This document shows, one piece after another, positions 54,485 to 62,088 of a DNA stretch of 64,000 nt. The DNA is from Candidatus Brevundimonas colombiensis. GTDB lineage: Bacteria > Pseudomonadota > Alphaproteobacteria > Caulobacterales > Caulobacteraceae. The position numbers were made by a program, and so were the translations under genes. The stretch is from the NCBI GenBank assembly GCA_029202665.1, contig CP119326.1:1178001-1242000 (forward strand). Reading direction: 5' to 3'. How positions within the stretch are numbered: the first letter of the stretch is position 1; each line of letters begins with the position of its first letter. The notes below the pieces were generated by a model. The model did not search any database. It was given only the letters and a program-made list of their open reading frames with translations, and was not told where the DNA came from.

Positions 54485-54853
54485 ATGCCGATGACGATGC
54501 AACGTGACGACCTCGACCCAATCGACATTCATGTGGGGGCGCAACTCAAAGCCCTTCGCGCCACGGCTCGACTGACTCAGGCTGAACTGGCCGGTGCGCT
54601 CGGTGTGACGTTTCAGCAAGTCCAGAAATACGAGAAGGGCGTGAACCGCATGGCGGCCTCGACGCTCGCCCGTGCCGCAGCGGCGCTGAACTGCTCGATC
54701 ACCGACTTTTATCCCAAAACCGAAGTCGACGAAGCACAGCCTGGACGCCAGGATGTGCTGGGTGAACTCGCTGGCCTTTATGACAAGATGGGCAAGCGCC
54801 AACGTGATGCTTTGCTGACTACAGCGCGGGCGCTGGCGGACGTGCGCCGATAG
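54485..54853 (+). CDS. Cassette B: XRE-family transcriptional regulator
   Basis: The 122-residue product has a Cro/C1-type HTH (RLTQAELAGALGVTFQQVQKYEKGVNRMAASTLA) and a helical tail ending MGKRQRDALLTTARALADV. Copy A ends QDPAQRDALLIVAKGL, so even the tail is shared (QRDALL). Here it is last in the cassette on the same strand, unlike copy A where it is inverted. ATG at 54485; a second ATG two codons on is possible. Confidence 0.82.
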   Translation: MPMTMQRDDLDPIDIHVGAQLKALRATARLTQAELAGALGVTFQQVQKYEKGVNRMAASTLARAAAALNCSITDFYPKTEVDEAQPGRQDVLGELAGLYDKMGKRQRDALLTTARALADVRR

Positions 54854-54985
54854 CCTAGAGGAAAGCGGTCGGGCAACCAGAGAAAACACCAGGCCTTGCG
54901 ATGTGTGTTCCTGAAGTGCGAGTACCTTCAAGGCTGGGCGCATAAGGCGGCGAATCGTTGGCCCAAAATCACCTATTAAAGACAT

Positions 54986-55465
54986 CTATGTCGTGGCTTC
55001 TTCAGGTCGCGCCTGCTTGTCGAACTGCGTGGCGAAGCGTTGGAAATGCTTGAACTTGTTGAAGCAGCGCTCGATACAGTTGGGTAGTTTGTAGAGCAGG
55101 AGATCGTGCGAGATCGGGCTTTTCTCGAGTTGGTCGAGGGGATGACGGCCTCGAATCCGATGCTGGCCAGATGGCAGCGCATTGCTCTGACGGTTGTTGG
55201 AGGGCTTTCGAGTTGACGACCTTTATTGCATCTAGCGCGCGTTTAAAGGCTCGAAACCGCGCTTGATACACGAGCGCAAGCGAACGGGAAGTTTGCATAG
55301 AGCTTGCCAGCGACGGCCTTCACGAAGCCGACGCACAATCCCGGCGATCATCCAGCGATTATCGACGCGCCGCTTGCCTGTGTAGACCTTGGAATGTGCG
55401 GTTCGATCACCGCAAATTGCTTGTCCGACAACCCGAAATGGCCGCCATGACCCAAGCATCCTCAA
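54986..55465 (-). pseudogene. Decayed IS5-family transposase
   Basis: On the minus strand, fragments in different frames line up with IS5-family transposases. They are FGLSDKQFAVIEPHIPRSTQ near 55385-55440, then RRVDNRWMIAGIVRRLREGRRWQ, and at the 3' end YKLPNCIERCFNKFKHFQRF (55020-55090) ending at TAG (54986-54988). The middle with the catalytic acids is mostly lost. Frameshifts between fragments and about half the usual length mark it as a remnant. Terminal repeats were not found. The rest of 54854-55511 holds no gene. Confidence 0.75.
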
Positions 55466-55511
55466 AAGTTTGAGTCACAAACAATCAATCCAACGCCATT
55501 GGATGCGAGCT

Positions 55512-56693
55512 CTAAGTCAGAAGCGCCTTCAGCACGCCGTCCAGGACGGGCCGGCCCCGGTCGGTGGCGATCAGCCGGCCGTGGCGCAGCGTCAGGAAGC
55601 CGTCGGCGATCAGGTCCGCGACGGGCGCCGTCTCGGGCGCCAAGCCCAGAGTGGTCAGAAGGGCGGCCGGCGCCCCCTCGGTGGTGCGGAGCGCCAGAAG
55701 GAACCGCTCCTCGGCCGCGTCGGCGGGCGACAGGATTTCGCGGTCCGACCAGGGCGTCGACGCCTCTACGCCGGACGCATAGTCGGCGATGCGGCGGTGG
55801 GCGACGGTGGCGGTCCTGGTCCCGTCCAGCGTTAGCCGCCCGTGGGCGCCGGGGCCGAGGCCCAGATAGTCGCCGCCGCGCCAGACATGCAGATTGTGCG
55901 CCGACCGGGCGTCCGGACCGCGCGCATGGTTGGACACCTCATAGGCGTCGAAGCCGGCCTCCGACAGAACCGCCTGTGTCGTCTCATACAGGGCGGCGGC
56001 GACGTCTTCGTCGGGCGGGGTAAGGGTTCCCCGCACAAAGGCCCGGCCGAAGGCGGTGGTCGGTTCTATGGTCAGTTGATAGGGCGAGACGTGTTCGAAC
56101 CCGAGGTCGAGGGCGGCGGTCAGTTCGGCGCTCCAATCCTGCGGCGTCTGATCCGGCCGGGCGTAGATCAGGTCGATGGACAGCCGATCGAAGGCCCGGC
56201 GCGCCAGATCGACCGCGCGATACGCCTCGGCCGCCGAATGGTCCCGGCCCAGAAAACGCAGGGCGTCGTCGTCCAGCGCCTGGACCCCCATCGACAGGCG
56301 ATTGATTCCGGCCTGGGCCAGGGCGGCGAAGCGGGCGGCCTCGGCGTCGGTGGGATTGGCTTCAAGCGTGATTTCGATCGCGCCCGCGGGGGTGTAGAGG
56401 CGTTTGGCCGTCTCCACGATGCGGGCCACGGCCTCGGGCGGCATCAGAGAGGGGGTGCCGCCCCCGAAGAAGATGGAGGCCAGCCGCCGGGGGCCGGTCA
56501 GCGCCCGCTGGGCCTGAAGGTCCGCCAGGATGGCCTCAACCAGCCCGCCCTGCTCCGCCGCCCGCCCCCGGTCACGCACGACGTTGAAGTCGCAATAGGG
56601 GCAGATGCGCGAACAATAGGGCCAGTGGATATAGAGGGCGACATCCGAGCCCGGGTCAGGCGGCCCCCGGTCAAGCCGCGATGCGTCAGTCAA
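55512..56693 (-). CDS. hemW: Radical-SAM heme chaperone HemW
   Basis: The 393-residue product has the CxxxCxxC cluster motif early (C27, C31, C34 in HWPYCSRICPYCDFN). FFGGGTPSLMPPEAV, EANPTDAE and INRLSMGVQALDDD follow, and the C-terminal HemW domain. The early cluster and the absence of a further N-terminal domain separate HemW from true HemN. The start is TTG at 56693, overlapping the rdgB stop by 8 bases, so it is coupled to rdgB. It inserts heme into respiratory enzymes. Confidence 0.9.
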   Translation of the reverse strand: MTDASRLDRGPPDPGSDVALYIHWPYCSRICPYCDFNVVRDRGRAAEQGGLVEAILADLQAQRALTGPRRLASIFFGGGTPSLMPPEAVARIVETAKRLYTPAGAIEITLEANPTDAEAARFAALAQAGINRLSMGVQALDDDALRFLGRDHSAAEAYRAVDLARRAFDRLSIDLIYARPDQTPQDWSAELTAALDLGFEHVSPYQLTIEPTTAFGRAFVRGTLTPPDEDVAAALYETTQAVLSEAGFDAYEVSNHARGPDARSAHNLHVWRGGDYLGLGPGAHGRLTLDGTRTATVAHRRIADYASGVEASTPWSDREILSPADAAEERFLLALRTTEGAPAALLTTLGLAPETAPVADLIADGFLTLRHGRLIATDRGRPVLDGVLKALLT

Positions 56694-57288
56694 TCAGGGC
56701 GGCCCTCAGTTTTTCGAAGGCGCGGGTGCGGTGGCTGATCGCGTCCTTGGCCGCCGGCTCCATTTCCCCGAACGTCAGGGCGCCGCCGTTGGGGATGAAC
56801 AGGGGGTCGTAGCCGAAACCCCGCGCGCCCCGCGGCGGGAAGGTCAGATGGCCATCGACCACGCCCTCCACCACCACGCACGGTCCGTCGGGCCAGGCGA
56901 CGGCCAGGGCCGAGGTGAACCAGGCGGTGCGGTCGGCGGCCCCGATCTCCTCCAGCCGCTGCTCCACCTTGCTCATGGCGACGGCGAAATCCTTGCCTGG
57001 CCCGGCCCAGCGCGCGGAGAAGATGCCCGGCGCCCCGTCCAGGGCCGCGACCGAAAGGCCGGAATCATCGGCCAGCGACACCTCGGCCGACCGCTCCGCC
57101 GCATGGCGCGCCTTGAGCATGGCGTTGCCCGCGAAGGTGGTCTCGGTCTCGTCCGGCTCGGGCAGGTTCAGCTGGCCTGCGGTGACGATCTCGTAATCTC
57201 CGCCGAGCAGCGCCGAGATTTCCGGGACCTTGCCGGGATTATGGGTCGCGACGACGATCCGCATCCCCTTGATTAGCTTGAGGTTCAT
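56686..57288 (-). CDS. rdgB: XTP/dITP pyrophosphatase RdgB
   Basis: The 200-residue product has the Ham1 signature: VVATHNPGKVPEI near the start, ETTFAGNAMLKARHAA, LADDSGLSVAALDGAPGIFSARWAG and GFGYDPLFIPNG, ending SHRTRAFEKL. It hydrolyses non-canonical purine triphosphates. The ATG at 57288 follows AGGAGCATCG. It is followed by hemW in a coupled pair, as in many alphaproteobacteria. The 57289-57494 gap is AT-richer and holds only a likely promoter. Confidence 0.94.
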   Translation of the reverse strand: MNLKLIKGMRIVVATHNPGKVPEISALLGGDYEIVTAGQLNLPEPDETETTFAGNAMLKARHAAERSAEVSLADDSGLSVAALDGAPGIFSARWAGPGKDFAVAMSKVEQRLEEIGAADRTAWFTSALAVAWPDGPCVVVEGVVDGHLTFPPRGARGFGYDPLFIPNGGALTFGEMEPAAKDAISHRTRAFEKLRAALID

Positions 57289-57494
57289 CGATGCTCCTGC
57301 CGTTGAAACGGTCTATTGCCAAAGTTTAATATCGTTAAACGATATGTAACGTGTCTTTCCGCGTCGCACGGCCTATCTCTTGATCATCAAGAACGAGGTC
57401 GCAACGTTCTTGAGTTCGGCCAAATCCGAAACATTCATGCGATCTAAAAACAAACGGGGCGATAATCGCCCTTCAGGAAAGACGGAGAAATAAG

Positions 57495-57611
57495 ATGCAT
57501 ACGATGAACACCTCGATGTGGCTGGACAAGGTCGGCGCTGCTTTCGTCACCACGGTTCTGATCGCCGCCCTGCCGACCGCCTTCGTCACCGTGCTGATGC
57601 AAGCCTTCTGA
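57495..57611 (+). CDS. Small 38-residue membrane peptide
   Basis: The peptide MHTMNTSMWLDKVGAAFVTT and its continuation VLIAALPTAFVTVLMQAF form one hydrophobic helix after a short polar start. CGGAGAAATAAG precedes the ATG. Third-position GC is that of a real gene. It is likely an inner-membrane micropeptide; no family is recognised. Confidence 0.55.
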   Translation: MHTMNTSMWLDKVGAAFVTTVLIAALPTAFVTVLMQAF

Positions 57612-57742
57612 TCCTTACGCCATTTCGATCACGAGAGTTTTGACGATCCGCATGAAGACCGCGATGTATAGAGCCGCGCGCGGGTTCTTTGGACCCCGCG
57701 CGGTCGCCGCCCGCCTTCTTCAGACCTGAGACCAGACCCGCC

Positions 57743-58336
57743 ATGCGCCTGCCGACGCCGCGATATCCGACGAAGCGAGGCGAGGCGCGATCCCTGACGT
57801 GGTTGAAGGCCATGGGGCCGGGGTCGGTGTCCAGCGTGCTGAAGATGGTGCTGGACGTGGCCTATGTGCTGTTGTGGCTGATCACCGGGCTTTTGCTGCT
57901 GCTGGTGATCGCGGCCATCTTCATCCCTCTGGACAATGTGAACATCACCGTCAGCGGCGACGCCGGGGGCAAGCAGCTGCCGCTGACGCGCACGCTTTTG
58001 CTGTTCGGTCTGGGCGCCGCGACGGCCTATTTCGGCGGTTTCATGCTGATCCTGCGCAGCCTGCGCCGCATCATCCGCACCCTGACCATGGGCGACCCCT
58101 TCCAGCCCGACAATGTGCGCCGTCTGCGTCAGATCGGCCTGACCCTGGCGGTGGTGACCGGCGGCGTCTGGCTGGCGCAGGGGTTCGTGGCCAAGCGGCT
58201 GGCGCCCGGGGTGATGGACCCGCAAGGTCTGGGCGAACTGCTGACCCCCATCTTCTCCGTTCTGATCGTCTTCGTGCTGGCGGAGGTGTTCCGCGAGGGC
58301 GCGCGCCTGCGCCGCGAATCCGAACTGACGATCTAA
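57743..58336 (+). CDS. DUF2975 membrane protein
   Basis: The 197-residue product has four helices in the DUF2975 pattern (VAYVLLWLITGLLLLLVIAA; LLFGLGAATAYFGGFMLIL; then two near the C-terminus) with MGDPFQPDNVRRLRQIG between them. DUF2975 genes are usually paired with a small YozG-type HTH gene, and that gene follows by 23 bases. The function of the pair is not established. Start at 57743 (MRLPTPRYPTKRG). Confidence 0.85.
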   Translation: MRLPTPRYPTKRGEARSLTWLKAMGPGSVSSVLKMVLDVAYVLLWLITGLLLLLVIAAIFIPLDNVNITVSGDAGGKQLPLTRTLLLFGLGAATAYFGGFMLILRSLRRIIRTLTMGDPFQPDNVRRLRQIGLTLAVVTGGVWLAQGFVAKRLAPGVMDPQGLGELLTPIFSVLIVFVLAEVFREGARLRRESELTI

Positions 58337-58359
58337 GCCGTTTCGACTAGGATTTCCGC

Positions 58360-58599
58360 ATGGCCATTCGCGTCCAGCTCGACCGCGTTCTCGTCGAACG
58401 CCGCATGTCCCTGACCGAACTGGCGGATCGGGTGGGCGTGACGGTGGCCAATCTGTCGATCCTGAAGACGGGCAAGGCGCGCGCGGTGCGGTTTTCGACC
58501 CTGGACGCCCTGTGCCGCGAACTGGAATGTCAGCCCGGCGACCTTCTGGCGCACGAACCGGGGCCGGGCGACGTTTTCGAGGACGACGAGACGCCATGA
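58360..58599 (+). CDS. Small Cro/C1-type HTH regulator (YozG-like)
   Basis: The 79-residue product is almost only the HTH (VQLDRVLVERRMSLTELADRVGVTVANLSILKTGKARAVRFSTL, with LCRELECQPGDLL at the end). It is the usual partner of DUF2975 proteins and probably regulates the pair. Its stop overlaps the Smr start (ATGA). Confidence 0.85.
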   Translation: MAIRVQLDRVLVERRMSLTELADRVGVTVANLSILKTGKARAVRFSTLDALCRELECQPGDLLAHEPGPGDVFEDDETP

Positions 58600-59183
58600 G
58601 GCGAAAGGGGACGGGACGCGACGCTGACGGACTGACGCCCGAGGACCGTCGCATCTGGACCCGGGTGTCCAACTCGGTCGTCCCTCCGCGCGCGAGAAAG
58701 GCCGCCCGCGTCACGCCGGGCGGCGAGACGCAACCTCCCGTGATCGCATCTGAGCCAAAAGCCTCTCTGCGACCGCCGCCGAAGTCGTCGGCTCCGCGGC
58801 CGGCGCCGGCCGCGCCCGTCGATAAAAAGCGCGTCTCTCCGACACGGCCCAAGCCGGCGCCGGAAAATCTGGAGCCGCGTCGCAAGCAGCGGCTGTCGCG
58901 CGAGCGCGACCCCATCGAGGCGCGCATCGATCTGCACGGCTTCGGCCGTTTCGAGGCCGAGGATCAACTGCGCGGCTTCCTGACATCATGCCAGGCGCGC
59001 GGGATGCGGGCGGTTCTGGTCATCACCGGCCAGGGCCGGATGGGCGGCGGGGTGATCCGCGCGGCCTTCGCCGAATGGATGCAGTCGCCCGCCCTGCGCG
59101 GCGTCGTATCCGGCTTCACCGTCGCCCATCAGCGGCACGGCGGAAACGGCGCCTTCTACGTCACCCTGAAGCGCCGCGTCTGA
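58596..59183 (+). CDS. Smr-domain protein
   Basis: The 195-residue product has a long basic, Pro/Ala-rich N-terminus (about 1-100) and a C-terminal Smr domain (IDLHGFGRFEAEDQLRGFLTSC, VLVITGQGRMGGGVIRAAFAEWM, HGGNGAFYVTLKRRV) with the DLHG and TGxG motifs. Smr domains nick or bind branched nucleic acid or act on mRNA at collided ribosomes. Its ATG overlaps the HTH stop. A terminator follows. Confidence 0.88.
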   Translation: MRRKGTGRDADGLTPEDRRIWTRVSNSVVPPRARKAARVTPGGETQPPVIASEPKASLRPPPKSSAPRPAPAAPVDKKRVSPTRPKPAPENLEPRRKQRLSRERDPIEARIDLHGFGRFEAEDQLRGFLTSCQARGMRAVLVITGQGRMGGGVIRAAFAEWMQSPALRGVVSGFTVAHQRHGGNGAFYVTLKRRV

Positions 59184-59190
59184 CATGAGA

Positions 59191-59224
59191 AAAGGCCGGA
59201 CCCGCGCTGGCGGACCCGGCCTTT
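59191..59224. terminator. Terminator between Smr and TetR genes
   Basis: A 9-bp stem (AAAGGCCGG / CCGGCCTTT) with a long loop is flanked by A- and T-rich ends. It lies between convergent genes and may stop both. Confidence 0.65.
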
Positions 59225-59259
59225 CGACTTATCGGCTTTAGAGACTTGCCAAGGCAGGC

Positions 59260-59901
59260 CTATTTGGCGGCAAGCGCGCCGGCCAGGATCACGTCGATCT
59301 GTTTGCCCATATGGTCCGACAGGGCCTGCGCATCCCAATCGTCGTAGGCGGCGCGGCGATAGTTGGACAGATAGGCGTCCCAGATCAGCTCGACCAACAG
59401 ACGGATGTCGGCGTCCTTGTTCAGCTCGTTCTTGGCGACGGCGCCCTGGAGAATGCCGCCGATGGCCAGCAGCAGGTTCTTGGTCGCGGCGCGGGCGCGC
59501 ATCTCGGCGGCCAGGGGCTGGAACCAGGAGCGGGCGACAATGGCCTGGAACAGCGGCAGTTGGTCCAGCGACGACTGATAGCCGGCGGTCAGGGCGCTGA
59601 GCAGACGCTGGCGGACGGGCTCGCCCTCGGGGGCGGCGGCTTCGACCACCTCGGCCAGGCGCGTCATGTCCTCGGTCAGGACGGCCTCGAACAGTTCGGC
59701 CTTGTCTTGGAAGTTGGCGAAGACGGCGCCGGTGGACATGCCCGCGCCCTTGGCGATGTCGCGGATGGTGGCGGGCTCGTAGCCCCGCTCGGCGAACAGC
59801 GAGCGGGCGGCGTCCAGAACCTTTTGCCGTGTGCGGATCTTGGCGACCTGGCGGCGGTTCAAGCGAGGTTCGACGGCGAGGGTTGCGACGGTATCTGTCA
59901 T
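59260..59901 (-). CDS. TetR-family transcriptional regulator
   Basis: The 213-residue product has an N-terminal TetR HTH (TRQKVLDAARSLFAERGYEPATIRDIAKGAGMSTGAVFANFQDKAELFEAV) and an all-helical ligand domain. The ligand is unknown. It diverges from nothing on its 5' side except a 187-base gap before the antiporter (same strand). No efflux gene is adjacent, so the target is not clear. Confidence 0.9.
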   Translation of the reverse strand: MTDTVATLAVEPRLNRRQVAKIRTRQKVLDAARSLFAERGYEPATIRDIAKGAGMSTGAVFANFQDKAELFEAVLTEDMTRLAEVVEAAAPEGEPVRQRLLSALTAGYQSSLDQLPLFQAIVARSWFQPLAAEMRARAATKNLLLAIGGILQGAVAKNELNKDADIRLLVELIWDAYLSNYRRAAYDDWDAQALSDHMGKQIDVILAGALAAK

Positions 59902-60088
59902 GAAATCAGGCTTTTACTCTACTTTAAGTCTCGGACGCTGCGGATAGCCCGAAAGCGACTTGAGGTGAAGATCGCGGCCCGACGGCGGGACGGACAAGCG
60001 CGTTCTGCGCCATGAAGGCGGCAAAGGCGTAACAGCGCTTGCATCACGGAACCATGACGAAAATGGGTCCGCCATACGACCATAGGTG

Positions 60089-61933
60089 TCAATCCTTAGT
60101 CGGCGCGGGTTCCGGACGAAAAGCGCGGGCCGTGCGGCGCAGGGCGCGGCTGGGGCGGTTGCGACGCTCCGCCGGCGTCGCCGCCTGGAACGCCCTTCTG
60201 AACTGATCGCGCCGTTCGTGGATCGAGGCCAGGACCAGACCCATGGGCACGCCCAGGTCGACCAGGGTGTTTTCGGCCAGCTGCAGACTGGCCTCGGTCG
60301 TCTCCGGCACGGCGTCGGTGACGCCCAGGCCGTAGAGACGCATGGCGTGCTGGTCGTCGCGGGCGCGGGCGATCAGGATCAGGTCGTCGCGCATCGCCCG
60401 CGCGGTCTGGACCACCTCGTCCACCTTGGCGGGGGCGTCCATGGTCACGATCAGGGCGCGGGTCGACTGGATGCCGCAATGCTGCAGCATCTCGCGTCGT
60501 CCGGCGTCGCCATAGAAGACCTCGAACCCGTCGCGACGACCGGCGGCGACGGCGGCGGCGTCGGTGTCCAGGGCGATGAAGGCCTGATCATGCGCCTTCA
60601 GCATCTCGCCGATCAGACGGCCCACCCGACCGAAACCGACGATGATGACGGCGCCGTCCGCCCCCGTCGGTGCGGGAATATCGGGCAGGGCCGTCGAATC
60701 CTGTTCGGGCCGTTTCGCCAGTTTCTGACCGATCATGGCCAGCAGCGGAATGGAGAAGATGCTGACGGTCGCCGACAGGGCGACGGCGTTGGTCAGACCG
60801 GGCGGGGCCAGGCCTTCGACCATGCCGGTGGCGAAGATCACGAAGGCGAACTCGCCCGCCGGGGCCAGGACCAGGGCCGTTTCCAGCGCCGGCCGCGCGC
60901 CTAATCCCCACAACCGCGCCAGGGCGAAGATGACGCCGGTCTTGACCGCCGTCAGGGCCAGGGCCAGGCCGAACACCCCGACGGGATCGGCGGCGATGGC
61001 GTCCAGGTCCAGCCCCAGTCCGACGCCGACGAAAAAGACGCCCAGCAGCAGGCCCTTGAACGGTTCGATCGACACCTCGACCTCGCGCCGGAACTCGGTC
61101 TCGGCCAGAAGAATGCCCGCGACCAGGGCGCCGATGCTCATGGACAGGCCGCTGGCCTGGGCCGCCAGACCGGCCCCGACCACGACCAGCAGACTGGCGG
61201 CGACGAACAGTTCGCCCCCCTGGGCCGCCTTTCTCGCCTTGGCCACCGACCGGAACATGGGACGCAGCACCACCCGACCCAGCAGCACCAGAAGCCCCAG
61301 GCCGACCGCCGCCGGGATCAGGGTGAACAGCGACCGGCCCAGGATGGCGGCGTCCAGCGCCCCGCCCTGCTGGGCCACGGCGGCCAGGACGGTGACGGTG
61401 ATCAGAATGGGCGCGACCGACAGGTCCTGGGCCAGGAGTATGGCGAAGGTCGAACGGCCGACCACGCCCTTCAGCCGCCCGCGCTCGGCCAACACCGGCA
61501 TGACCACGGCGGTCGAGGACAGGGCCAGTCCCATGCCCAGCACCGCCGCGCTGGCCAGGGTCTGGCCGATCAACAGGAAGCCGCCCCCGATCACGGCGGC
61601 GCAGACCCCGACCTGCATCATCCCCAGGCCGAAGACCAGGCGGCGCATGGCGCGCAGCCGCTCCCACGACAGCTCCAGCCCGATCATGAACAACAGGAAG
61701 GCCACGCCTAGCTCGGACAGCTGCGCCAGCTGACCCGGATCGCTGATGGTGAAATAGGACAGGAAGGGCAGGGCGTGGGCGAACCGGGCCAGACCGTCCG
61801 GTCCCAGAACGACGCCGGCCGCCAGGAAGCCCAGCACCGGGCTGATCTTCAGCCGGTTGACCAGGGGCACCATGACCCCCGCCGCGGCCAGGAAGACCAC
61901 CAGGTCCTTATAGTCTGCGCCGTGTCCGTGCAT
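60089..61933 (-). CDS. CPA2-family cation:proton antiporter with TrkA-N domain (KefB/KefC-like)
   Basis: The 614-residue product has an exchanger domain of about 13 helices (residues 1-385; LGMGLALSSTAVVMPVLAERG, LLLGVFFVGVGLGLDLDAI) and a Rossmann TrkA-N domain (about 415-540; AVIIVGFGRVGRLIGEML). It ends in a basic tail. Architecture matches KefB/KefC and related K+ or Na+ efflux antiporters. No KefF/KefG partner is adjacent. It diverges from the M13 peptidase, with 155 bases between them. Confidence 0.9.
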   Translation of the reverse strand: MHGHGADYKDLVVFLAAAGVMVPLVNRLKISPVLGFLAAGVVLGPDGLARFAHALPFLSYFTISDPGQLAQLSELGVAFLLFMIGLELSWERLRAMRRLVFGLGMMQVGVCAAVIGGGFLLIGQTLASAAVLGMGLALSSTAVVMPVLAERGRLKGVVGRSTFAILLAQDLSVAPILITVTVLAAVAQQGGALDAAILGRSLFTLIPAAVGLGLLVLLGRVVLRPMFRSVAKARKAAQGGELFVAASLLVVVGAGLAAQASGLSMSIGALVAGILLAETEFRREVEVSIEPFKGLLLGVFFVGVGLGLDLDAIAADPVGVFGLALALTAVKTGVIFALARLWGLGARPALETALVLAPAGEFAFVIFATGMVEGLAPPGLTNAVALSATVSIFSIPLLAMIGQKLAKRPEQDSTALPDIPAPTGADGAVIIVGFGRVGRLIGEMLKAHDQAFIALDTDAAAVAAGRRDGFEVFYGDAGRREMLQHCGIQSTRALIVTMDAPAKVDEVVQTARAMRDDLILIARARDDQHAMRLYGLGVTDAVPETTEASLQLAENTLVDLGVPMGLVLASIHERRDQFRRAFQAATPAERRNRPSRALRRTARAFRPEPAPTKD

Positions 61934-62088
61934 CGCCCCTCCGTGGTCGTCTCATCTGACCCCGAACCGGCGACTGTGGCGAGACGTCGCAGCGCTTTCA
62001 TGAATTTTTTTTAAGGCGACAGCCCCCTGTCTGGGTCTAGGGTCCGCGCCGAACCGCCCATTTTCGGGGCGGAGCCCAGGACCCAGTG

